A DNA stretch of 64,000 nucleotides. Origin: Microbacterium saperdae (GTDB taxonomy: Bacteria; Actinomycetota; Actinomycetes; Actinomycetales; Microbacteriaceae). Location of the stretch: positions 496,001-560,000 of the forward strand of contig NZ_VFOX01000001.1 in the NCBI RefSeq assembly GCF_006716345.1, in the 5' to 3' direction. Shown here piece by piece: positions 52,761 through 59,628 of the stretch (positions are counted from its first letter, which is position 1; each line of letters starts with the position of its first letter). Under the pieces are notes generated by a model. The model ran no database searches. It saw only the letters and a program-made list of their open reading frames with translations, and had not been told where the DNA came from. A program made the position numbers and the translations under genes.

Positions 52761-52824
52761 AACGGTCTTGTCGCTCCGCTCCTTCGGGGTGACGGTTGTT
52801 CTAGACCGTTGAAGGGAACGGTCT
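52761..52824. promoter_or_regulatory. Three AACGGTCT repeats upstream of the 52847 gene
   Basis: AACGGTCT occurs at 52761-52768, inverted at 52803-52810 (AGACCGTT), and again directly at 52817-52824. The last two form an imperfect palindrome just before a GGAGGGTGAG ribosome-binding site. They could be operators or a transcript hairpin for the small gene that follows. Confidence 0.4.
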
Positions 52825-52846
52825 CTGTCGAACGTTGGAGGGTGAG

Positions 52847-53131
52847 ATGTCAGACGTTCCCGATGCCCGCTTTGAACTCCGGAAAGTCGCCGAACGCGAG
52901 TGGCTGATTCTGGATCATCGGTACGCGGAAAACGATCCGCGTAGAACAGTGGGCTGCGTCTATCACGTCGACGTCAGCGAGGTCGAAGTCATGTGGATCC
53001 GCGAAATCCCGGTCGCAATCCGATACATGTCAGCCATCGAAGCACTCGACGAGGTGCGCCGCTTCTACGAGACGAGCCGCGCGACGCGCCCGATCGAGAT
53101 CCCGCACCTGCCGCCGCTGATCTCGAAGTAG
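52847..53131 (+). CDS. Small conserved protein, copy 2 of a paralogous pair
   Basis: The 94-aa protein starts at ATG 52847 behind TTGGAGGGTGAG. Its sequence FELRKVAEREWLILDHRYAENDPRRTVGCVYHVDVSEVEVMWIREIPVAIRYMSAIEALDEVRRFY, ending HLPPLISK, parallels the product at 49960 throughout, so the two are paralogues on opposite strands. It looks like one small beta-sheet domain. The function is unknown. Confidence 0.8.
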   Translation: MSDVPDARFELRKVAEREWLILDHRYAENDPRRTVGCVYHVDVSEVEVMWIREIPVAIRYMSAIEALDEVRRFYETSRATRPIEIPHLPPLISK

Positions 53132-53255
53132 CGTGCCGTGAGGGTCAGGGCTCATCGCTGCGGCGGAGGACGACCCCGAACACGGATGAGCGCGACCCTG
53201 TCCAGGTGGTCGTCGCTCGCATCGACCGTCGTTCGCTTCGGCGGGGCAGCGGCCG

Positions 53256-54071
53256 TCAGCGGATGAGGGTCAGCAGATGCGTGGCCTGGGCTTCCGTGGT
53301 GCCGGGAGGGTTGCGCCGAAACGCTCCATTCCCCGGCAGGAGCATCACGAGCCAGAACGCCGCCCAGAGCGGGCGATAGGCAGCCATCCGTTTCCGCTCC
53401 TCCTCGGACAGCCCGGCGGCGGCGGAGAGCGTCACGGAGTCGAACACGCCGGTGAGGCGTCCGGCGAGATGCTCGACGTGATCAGCCAGATCGTACGCCG
53501 GATCCGTGAGGCCCCCGTCCTCGAAGTCGACGAGTCGGCAGGTCCGGCCGTCCCAGAGGATGTTCGCGGGGTTGAGGTCTGCGATCCCGAGTGCGGTGAG
53601 TCGCGTCGCCGGGAGCACATCGGGCCGAGACAACCACTCCCTCGCCGTGTCGATCCCGTCCCGCACGTGCGCGGGGTCCTCGCAGAGGGACAGGTCGTGC
53701 GTTTCGTCCAGCCAGCCGCTCAGAGCGCCAGGAAGCGTCGACGGGCCGAGACGGCGCTCGCCGATCCCGGCTGCGGTGACGTGCGCGAGGGGGATGCCGT
53801 AGAGGCGTCGCAGCGCGCGGCCGAGGGATGCCGTCTGCGCAGCGGTGAGCGGCCTGTCGCCGAGGGGCTTGCCCGGGAGCCGCTCCATGACCACGACAGG
53901 ATGACCGTCTGCGCTCTCCTGCCGCAGCGGTCGCGGTGCGATCTCCGGGGCGTGTTCTGCGATGACGCGGAGGCAGCCCCACTCGCGGTCGGCTTCTCCG
54001 TCTGACCAGCTGAGGAACCTCTTCCTCACCTCCGTGTCGGTGAATCCGAGGTCGTGGGTCTGGGACGGCAT
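53256..54071 (-). CDS. Aminoglycoside phosphotransferase-fold protein
   Basis: The 271-aa protein starts at ATG 54071; a GTG two codons up is possible. It has the small APH kinase fold: VVMERLPGKPLGDRPLTAAQ (hinge), GIADLNPANILWDGRTCRLVDFEDGGLTDPAYDLADHVEHLAGRL (catalytic loop and metal motif). The catalytic loop usually reads HGDxxxxN; here it is IADLNPAN, with Asp and Asn kept but His lost. The N-terminal lobe is short, with no clear Lys-Glu pair. It may phosphorylate an alcohol metabolite rather than an antibiotic. Confidence 0.8.
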   Translation of the reverse strand: MPSQTHDLGFTDTEVRKRFLSWSDGEADREWGCLRVIAEHAPEIAPRPLRQESADGHPVVVMERLPGKPLGDRPLTAAQTASLGRALRRLYGIPLAHVTAAGIGERRLGPSTLPGALSGWLDETHDLSLCEDPAHVRDGIDTAREWLSRPDVLPATRLTALGIADLNPANILWDGRTCRLVDFEDGGLTDPAYDLADHVEHLAGRLTGVFDSVTLSAAAGLSEEERKRMAAYRPLWAAFWLVMLLPGNGAFRRNPPGTTEAQATHLLTLIR

Positions 54072-54141
54072 GCACACAGCCTAGGAGCAGCATCGGCGGA
54101 CGCTGTGCAGCCTCCTAGACTCGCAGCATGAGGATCCGGGC

Positions 54142-54789
54142 ATGAGAGACGTCACACGTCGCGGCCTGCTGCTGTCGTTGCTGCTCGGCGGTGTCGCCGG
54201 ATATGTCGACGCCATCGGCTTCATCGAGACCGGAGGTCTGTTCGTCTCCTTCATGAGCGGCAACTCCACCCAGTCCGGTGTCGAGGTCATCGAGCAGGGA
54301 GCGACGGCGGTGATCCTGCCGCTGTCGCTCGTCGCGGCGTTCGTCGTCGGAGTCACCGCAGGGGCGCTCATCGGGCGGCAGGGGCAACGGCGGGCGTGGG
54401 CGGTGGCCGCATCCGCCGCCGCCGTCGCGATCAGCGCGGTGCTCTCGTTCCTGCTGCCCGACGGGCCGTGGCGTTTCCTGCTGCTCGCGGCGGCGATGGG
54501 TGCCCTGAACACCCTGTACCTCGCGGAGGGGCGCGCGCGGGTCGCGATCACCTACGCCACCGGCACGCTGGTGAGTCTCGGATTGGCGCTCGCAGCCCTG
54601 GTGACAGGACGCTCGCGCTCCGAATGGCAGCGGCCTCTGCTGTTGTGGGGCGCGCTCGCGGGCGGAGCGGTGGTGGGGGCTGCCGCTCATCGGCTCGGTG
54701 GCGAGGTGGCTCTCCTGATCGCCGCCGTGGTGCTGGGCGTCGTGGCGGTCGCGCTGGCTGCGCGACGCCGGTTGCCCATCCGGCCCTGA
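54142..54789 (+). CDS. YoaK/DUF1275 family membrane protein
   Basis: The 215-aa protein has six membrane helices and the DUF1275 start LLSLLLGGVAGYVDAIGFIETGGLFVSFMSGNSTQSGVEV, with repeated GGxxDAxGF and SGN motifs. Members are conserved but not characterised; some are described as transporters. It diverges from the APH-fold gene and converges with the HspR-like gene, with no functional link seen. Confidence 0.9.
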   Translation: MRDVTRRGLLLSLLLGGVAGYVDAIGFIETGGLFVSFMSGNSTQSGVEVIEQGATAVILPLSLVAAFVVGVTAGALIGRQGQRRAWAVAASAAAVAISAVLSFLLPDGPWRFLLLAAAMGALNTLYLAEGRARVAITYATGTLVSLGLALAALVTGRSRSEWQRPLLLWGALAGGAVVGAAAHRLGGEVALLIAAVVLGVVAVALAARRRLPIRP

Positions 54790-54799
54790 CGAATCGGCC

Positions 54800-55141
54800 C
54801 TACCGTCTCCGGTCTTCGCGTCCGGGCGCCGGGTCTTCCTTCTCGAACGCGTCGAGACCGGGACTGCGGCGATCGAGCGTCGCCCTGAGCTGCGCGTTCT
54901 CGTCCTCCAGGCCCATGACCGTCCTGATGCCGGCCAGATTGATGCCGTCGGTCTGGTGATCAGCGATGCGGCGCATGCGATCGATGTCATCCGCGCTGTA
55001 TCGCCGGGTCCCGCCGTCGGTGCGCGCGGGGAGGACCAGGCCCTTCCGCTCGTACAGCCGCAGTGTCGCCGGGGGCAGGTCGAGCAGTTCCGCCGCAACG
55101 CTCATTGTGTACACCGGCACGGAGCGGGAAGTCGGGTCCAT
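54800..55141 (-). CDS. hspR: HspR-type MerR family regulator
   Basis: The 113-aa protein is read from ATG 55141 (MDPTSRSVPVYTMSVAAEL); the frame extends upstream but into a likely promoter. The MerR winged helix is clear: YTMSVAAELLDLPPATLRLYERKGLVLPARTDGGTRRYSADDIDRMRRIADHQTDGINLAGIRTVMGLEDENAQLRATL. This matches HspR, the heat-shock repressor of actinobacteria, rather than metal-sensing MerR. It diverges from an Hsp20 gene, so it is likely the local repressor of that gene. No standard HAIR box (CTTGAGT-N7-ACTCAAG) is visible. Confidence 0.85.
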   Translation of the reverse strand: MDPTSRSVPVYTMSVAAELLDLPPATLRLYERKGLVLPARTDGGTRRYSADDIDRMRRIADHQTDGINLAGIRTVMGLEDENAQLRATLDRRSPGLDAFEKEDPAPGREDRRR

Positions 55142-55287
55142 GGAGAGAGCTTCCCGCACGGACTTGCACTTCGTCAAACTTCGGTGTACAAAATATGCAT
55201 CAGTTGATCCAGATCTTTCCGGGTCTCGGTGCCAGGACATGCGGGCACCGAGACAGCAGGCGACGACAGGTATGGAGGTGATCCTGT
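55142..55287. promoter_or_regulatory. Heat-shock control region with 5' UTR hairpin
   Basis: This gap separates hspR from the Hsp20 unit. A TTGCAC hexamer with a TACAAA/AAAATAT region downstream (about 55164-55198) could be the rightward promoter. A perfect 11-bp inverted repeat, GTCTCGGTGCC / GGCACCGAGAC (55223-55233, 55244-55254), would form a hairpin in the transcript 20 bases before the strong GGAGGTGATC ribosome-binding site. Confidence 0.5.
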
Positions 55288-55632
55288 ATGGCGATGACGA
55301 GCCAGGCGGATGTCCTGCAGACGGCTGTGATGCAGACGGAGTTCGCGGACATCATCTCCGCGGATGCGGAGTTGGTCCAGTCGGAGTTCGCGCAGATCAT
55401 GGCGGTCCTCGTGGCCGAGTCCACCACCACTGCCACCGCACCCCGCCCCGCGGGAGAGCACGGCGTTCTCCGAGACCGCCGGACCGTTCCCGTCGTGGAC
55501 CTGTGGATCCGAGCGCTTTCCGAACGTGTGCGGGCGCCTCCGCGTGAGGCCGCCGCGCGCGGCCGCTCTCATCACTCGCTACGACCGGACGGCTCCGGAC
55601 GCCGTCCTCCATTGGAAGGAGAATCTCTCACC
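55288..55632 (+). CDS. In-frame reading frame upstream of Hsp20 (separate small protein or N-terminal extension)
   Basis: ATG 55288 has one of the best ribosome-binding sites in the window (TGGAGGTGATC five bases before). The first 45 residues (MAMTSQADVLQTAVMQTEFADIISADAELVQSEFAQIMAVLVAE) look like a real small helical protein. After about residue 50 the sequence becomes Arg/Pro-rich, and the frame runs without a stop into Hsp20. A small protein gene that has lost its stop or has been frameshifted, or a genuine 257-aa fusion, are both possible. Confidence 0.5.
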
Positions 55633-56061
55633 ATGTCGATGTCATTTGATCCTTTCAGCCAGCTGGACCGAATCGCCCAGAGCGTCTTCGACACCAGCCG
55701 GCAACCGCGCCTGATGCCTGTGGATCTGTTCCGCGAAGGCGACCGCTACGTCCTCAACGCCGACCTTCCGGGAGTGGACCCTGGATCGGTGGATGTCGAC
55801 GTCGACGGTCACCTCTTGACGATCCGCGCGGAACGCACCGAGGCGAACCGTGACAACTCGCGATGGCTGGCACAGGAGCGCCCGTTCGGGTCCTACGTCC
55901 GCCGCTTCACGATCGGTGACGACGTGGACGCGCAGGGCATCAGCGCCGCATATGACAACGGCGTGCTCAGCGTGGTGATCCCGATCGCTGAGCGTGCCAA
56001 GCCGCGCAAGATCCAGATCGATTCGGTCGGCTCCCACAGCTCCAAGGCTGTGACGGCCTGA
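55633..56061 (+). CDS. Hsp20/alpha-crystallin small heat-shock protein
   Basis: The 142-aa chaperone starts at ATG 55633 with AAGGAG ten bases upstream. After MSMSFDPFSQLDRIAQSVFDTSRQPRLMPVDLF comes the alpha-crystallin domain (about residues 35-125): DRYVLNADLPGVDPGSVDVDVDGHLLTIRAERT, RPFGSYVRRFTIGDDVDAQGISAAYDNGVLSVVIPIAERAKPRKIQI, with the A-x-x-x-n-GVL motif and a terminal I-x-I/V-type PRKIQI. It binds unfolding proteins during heat shock. Divergent hspR suggests repression by HspR. Confidence 0.92.
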   Translation: MSMSFDPFSQLDRIAQSVFDTSRQPRLMPVDLFREGDRYVLNADLPGVDPGSVDVDVDGHLLTIRAERTEANRDNSRWLAQERPFGSYVRRFTIGDDVDAQGISAAYDNGVLSVVIPIAERAKPRKIQIDSVGSHSSKAVTA

Positions 56062-56067
56062 CCGCCG

Positions 56068-56104
56068 CCGTGGGTGGTCGCCGCATCGACGCGACCACCC
56101 ACGG
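56068..56104. terminator. Strong hairpin between Hsp20 and reductase genes
   Basis: CCGTGGGTGGTCGC (56068-56081) pairs perfectly with 56091-56104 around a 9-nt loop. It lies six bases after the Hsp20 stop, between convergent genes. Confidence 0.78.
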
Positions 56105-56140
56105 GTGGCCCCCCGCTTCGCGAAGGACGACCTCATCGCG

Positions 56141-56180
56141 GTCGTCAGGTCGTCAGGCCGTCCGGTCGTCAGGCCGTCAC
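56141..56180. repeat. Short GTCGTCAGG tandem repeat
   Basis: Three to four imperfect copies of GTCGTCAGGCC/GTCAGGCCGTC occupy the end of the gap before the reductase gene and run into its last codons (stop at 56177). It is probably a slippage-prone microsatellite. Confidence 0.45.
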
Positions 56181-56836
56181 GGCGTGGCGCGTCGGGTGAA
56201 CACCAGGTGCACCACGCCGGACGGCGACGGCGTCGCCTCGATCTCGAAGCGCTCCTCGAGCCCCTCCAGCCCGTCCCACAGGCGCTCGCCACGGCCGAGC
56301 ACGATCGGCACGAGGACGATGTGCATGTGGTCGATCAGGTCGGCCGCGAGGAACTGCCGCACTGTGTCCACACCGCCGCCGATGCGGATGTCGCCATCGC
56401 CGGCCAGCGAGCGCGCCCGTGCCAGGGCATCGACGGGGTCGGCATCGACGAAGTGGAATGTGGTGCCTCCCTCCATCTCCAGGGTCGGTCGCGGGTGATG
56501 CGTCAGCACCACGACCGGGGTGCGGAAGACGGGCTCATCGCCCCACCACCCCTTCCACTCCTCGTCCTCCCAGGCACCGCGCTGCGGGCCGAACTTGTTG
56601 CGCCCCATGATCTCCGCGCCGATGCCGGGTCCCCACTGGCGTGCGAAGGCATCGTCGACGCCGGTGGAACCGGGGGTCGGACCCGGCAGCCCCATCTGGC
56701 GGAACGTGCGGGTGCCGAACGCCCACTGCATCAGGTGCGAGTCGGCGTGACCGAACGGCGCCTCGAGGGTCTGCCCCTCGCCGGCACCGAAGCCGTCGAG
56801 CGAGACCGAGAAGTTGTGCACGCGGACGAGGGACAT
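56177..56836 (-). CDS. RibD C-terminal / dihydrofolate reductase-like protein
   Basis: The 219-aa protein starts at ATG 56836 behind GGAG. It shows the RibD-C fold: VHNFSVSLDGFGAGEGQTLEAPFG at the start, AEIMGRNKFGPQRGAWEDEEWKGWWG in the centre, VVVLTHHPRPTLEMEGGTTFHFVD, and the NADP-binding DIRIGGGVDTVRQFLAADLIDHMHIVLVPIVLGRGERLWDGL. Such stand-alone proteins are common in actinobacteria; only a reductase activity can be guessed. It is convergent with Hsp20 and upstream of nothing obviously related. Confidence 0.87.
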   Translation of the reverse strand: MSLVRVHNFSVSLDGFGAGEGQTLEAPFGHADSHLMQWAFGTRTFRQMGLPGPTPGSTGVDDAFARQWGPGIGAEIMGRNKFGPQRGAWEDEEWKGWWGDEPVFRTPVVVLTHHPRPTLEMEGGTTFHFVDADPVDALARARSLAGDGDIRIGGGVDTVRQFLAADLIDHMHIVLVPIVLGRGERLWDGLEGLEERFEIEATPSPSGVVHLVFTRRATP

Positions 56837-56926
56837 GTGATCTCCAGGGGGTTGTCGAGTGTGCGACAACCGTACGGCGAAGGCACCGCGCGCGGCAACA
56901 GATGCCCGCGCGGCGCCGTGCAGTCC

Positions 56927-57817
56927 TCAGAGTCCGAGCTGGTCGAGCCTCTCCTCGAAGCGCACCTGCACATCCTCCGGCTCGTCGTCTTCGATCTCGG
57001 TCCAGATCGCGTCGAGCTCCTTCTGCACCGACTCCGGAAGTGCCGCGAACTTCTCGTCCCAGGCGGCGATCGGGGTCCAGTAGCCCACGACCTTGAACCG
57101 CGTCGCAGGCAGTCCCAGCTCCTTGCGCAGGTACTTGCGCACATCGCGCAGCGCGACGGTCTCGCCCGCCACCCAGACGTACCCCTCATCGAGGGCGAGG
57201 CGCTCGTCGACGATGCCGCGCACCAGCTGACCCAGCGCGCTCGGACCATGGCCGTTCCCGCCGACGACCCAGGTGACCTCGACGTCGGAGCTGACCTCGA
57301 AGGCGACCCTGTCGGCGTCGCTGGGCACTTCGAGCACGACCCGGGTGCGCACGCCTTCCGGTGCCTCCGCGGCGATGCGGGCGACGGCGGGCAGACCGGT
57401 GAGGTCGGCCACCAGCACCTGCCAGGTGATGTCGGCCGGGGGTGAGTACAGACCCGTCGGTGCGTTCAGTCCGAGCACGTGACCGGGCTCGGCACGGGCG
57501 GCCCAGGGGCCGGCGACGCCCGCCTCATGAGTGACGAAGTCGATGTCGAGCTCGCCGGCATCCGGGCGTACGCCGCTGATCGTGTACGTGCGCATCGGAG
57601 CCTCCGGCGCACCCTCCGGCGTCTCCCACCAGTCGCCCGCGGGCACGGGCAGCGAGACGTCGGTGGGGTCTTCGCCGTGCGGGAAGAACACACGCACGTA
57701 CTCGTCGCCGATGCCGGTGCTGAGGAAGTCGGCGACGCCGTCGCCGGCGAGGGTGATGCGGATCAGGTTCGGGGTGAGGGTGGCCGTGCTGCTGACGATG
57801 CCGCGGTGGATGTTCAC
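56927..57817 (-). CDS. Siderophore-interacting protein (NAD(P)H ferric-siderophore reductase)
   Basis: The 296-aa flavoprotein would release iron from imported siderophores by reduction. The FAD-binding domain (residues 1-130) has MRTYTISGVRPDAGELDIDFVTH (R-x-Y-T motif) and GPWAARAEPGHVLGLNAPTGLY. The C-terminal SIP domain has WQVLVADLTGLPAVARIAAEAPEG, WVVGGNGHGPS and GYVWVAGETVALRDVRKYLRKELG. Its ATG overlaps the stop of the ABC gene upstream by four bases, so it is the last gene of the operon. In mycobacteria the same domain is fused to IrtA. Confidence 0.92.
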   Translation of the reverse strand: MNIHRGIVSSTATLTPNLIRITLAGDGVADFLSTGIGDEYVRVFFPHGEDPTDVSLPVPAGDWWETPEGAPEAPMRTYTISGVRPDAGELDIDFVTHEAGVAGPWAARAEPGHVLGLNAPTGLYSPPADITWQVLVADLTGLPAVARIAAEAPEGVRTRVVLEVPSDADRVAFEVSSDVEVTWVVGGNGHGPSALGQLVRGIVDERLALDEGYVWVAGETVALRDVRKYLRKELGLPATRFKVVGYWTPIAAWDEKFAALPESVQKELDAIWTEIEDDEPEDVQVRFEERLDQLGL

Positions 57818-59628
57818 GGAGTCTCCGTCTCTTCGTTCGGGGTCGGGGAGTGAGTGGGGGTGCGGGGGTGAAGGGTGTTCGACGTCTGGGCGAGCCAGGA
57901 GTCGCGGTACAGGCCGTCGATGTCGAGGAGCTCCTCGTGCGTGCCACGCTGTGTGGGGCGTCCGTCGGCGAAGACGACGATCTGCTCAGCGGTGGTGGCC
58001 TGCTGCAGCCGATGTGCGATGAGCAGCGCCGTACGGCCCTTGCGCAGCGCGGCGATCGCCTCTTCCACCGCGTCGCGGTGATGCAGTCCGACGTCGGCCG
58101 TCGCCTCGTCGAGGATCACGACGGCGGGGTCCGCCAGGAACGCTCGCGCGACGGCGAGCTGCTGGATGCGGCCTTCGTCCATCGGCACGACGGGTTCATC
58201 CGAGGGGTCCGCGCCGCCGGACTCCCGGTTCAGGGCGTCGACCGCCCAGCCGGCCCCGACCGCCTGCAGTGCGGCGATCATGTCGTCGTGACTCGCGTCC
58301 GGCGCGACGAGTCGCAGGTTGTCGGCGATCGTGCCGCGGAACTGATGCAGCTCCTGCGACAGATAGTAGGGCGCATCCGCGTTCGCGGCGAGGTGCACGC
58401 TCCCGGACGTCGGCGGGTGGTGTCCGGCGATCACCCGGGCGAGGGTGCTCTTGCCCGACCCGGACGTGCCGACCAGTGCGGCGGTCGTGCCGGACGAGAC
58501 CTGCAGGTTCACGTCGCTGATGCCGCGACCGGTGGTCGGGTAGTGGAACGTCAGGTCGCGCACCTCGATGCCCGCGGATGCCGCCGTCGCCGCATCCGAT
58601 CCGCCGGTCGTCACGCCCGAGGCTGCAGGGGCCAGGTCGATGACGCCCACGAGGCGCGCGAGTCCGATCGCCGCGCGCTGGATGTCGTTGAGGCCGAAGA
58701 TCAGCTGACCGACCGGACCGAACAGGCGGTGGAAGAGCAGCGCGGCGGTGGTGACCATGCCGACGGTGATCGCGCCGGCGGACTGCAGCAGGAAGCCGGT
58801 GCCGAGGATCGCGGCCAGACCGACCAGTTCGCCGCCGTTGATCCACCGGAACAGCCGGTTCGTCACGCGTACGCCTTCGATCTGCATCCGGATCGAGGCC
58901 TCGGCACGCTCGGAGACACGGGCGAGGGCGTGGTCCTGTTCGTTGAACGCGGTGAGCGTGTCGATGCCCTCGACCGCGTCGAGCACGGCCTGACTCCGCG
59001 CGGCTTCGCGCACGCGCACCTCGCGGAACACGACGCGCGACCTCCGCAGGAACGCCCGGGTTCCGAGCACGTAGAACGGCGCGGACGCGATGCCGGCGAG
59101 CGCCAGCCAGGGGTCGAGCGCGGTCAGCGCGACCACCGAGACGGCGATCGCGAAGGCGGCGGACAGGAGGGTGGGCGCGACGTTTCCACCGGCCTCAGCC
59201 ACGGCGTCGACGTCGCCCGTCACGCGGGAGAGCAGATCGGCGCTCTCTCCGTCGTCGACCGCGCTGACCGGGAGGCGCATGGCGGAGGTGAACACGTCTT
59301 CGCGCAGGCTGGCGAGCATGTCCTGCACCAGGCCGGTGAGCACCCGCACCGCCCACAGCATCACCACGGCAGCGCCGATCGCACCGGCACCCGCGCCGAC
59401 CACCCAGCCGGCGATGGTCGCGAATCCGGCATCCGATGACACGGCGTCGACGATGCGGCCCAGGCACGCGGGCATCACGATGCCGAGGGCGGATGCCGCG
59501 AGGAAGAGCAGAGCGACGCCCGCGGCCCTCCGCGGATGCTGTCGCAGCAGGGCGGCGACCACGGCGCGCACGCGGGCGCTCGAGGCGATCGGGAGCAGCG
59601 GTGTGGTGGAGTTCGTGGAGTCACTCAT
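57814..59628 (-). CDS. ABC transporter half with intact Walker A but no LSGGQ (IrtB-like)
   Basis: This 604-aa protein (ATG 59628; ATG 59637 also possible) has six membrane helices (about 30-330) and one ATPase domain. Walker A VGTSGSGKSTLARVIAG, Walker B AVVILDEATADVG and H-loop LLIAHRL are intact, but the LSGGQ signature is replaced by PMDEGRIQQLAVARAF. The partner at 59621 has the opposite pattern, so together they can form one working ATP site. The neighbourhood (siderophore reductase, FecCDE) points to siderophore movement or import as in IrtAB. It overlaps the upstream gene by eight bases. Confidence 0.88.
   Translation of the reverse strand: MSDSTNSTTPLLPIASSARVRAVVAALLRQHPRRAAGVALLFLAASALGIVMPACLGRIVDAVSSDAGFATIAGWVVGAGAGAIGAAVVMLWAVRVLTGLVQDMLASLREDVFTSAMRLPVSAVDDGESADLLSRVTGDVDAVAEAGGNVAPTLLSAAFAIAVSVVALTALDPWLALAGIASAPFYVLGTRAFLRRSRVVFREVRVREAARSQAVLDAVEGIDTLTAFNEQDHALARVSERAEASIRMQIEGVRVTNRLFRWINGGELVGLAAILGTGFLLQSAGAITVGMVTTAALLFHRLFGPVGQLIFGLNDIQRAAIGLARLVGVIDLAPAASGVTTGGSDAATAASAGIEVRDLTFHYPTTGRGISDVNLQVSSGTTAALVGTSGSGKSTLARVIAGHHPPTSGSVHLAANADAPYYLSQELHQFRGTIADNLRLVAPDASHDDMIAALQAVGAGWAVDALNRESGGADPSDEPVVPMDEGRIQQLAVARAFLADPAVVILDEATADVGLHHRDAVEEAIAALRKGRTALLIAHRLQQATTAEQIVVFADGRPTQRGTHEELLDIDGLYRDSWLAQTSNTLHPRTPTHSPTPNEETETP

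Noticed and set aside
53132..53255. Gene in the gap before the APH-fold gene
   Set aside because: Only short frames without start signals or plausible composition; nothing convincing seen.
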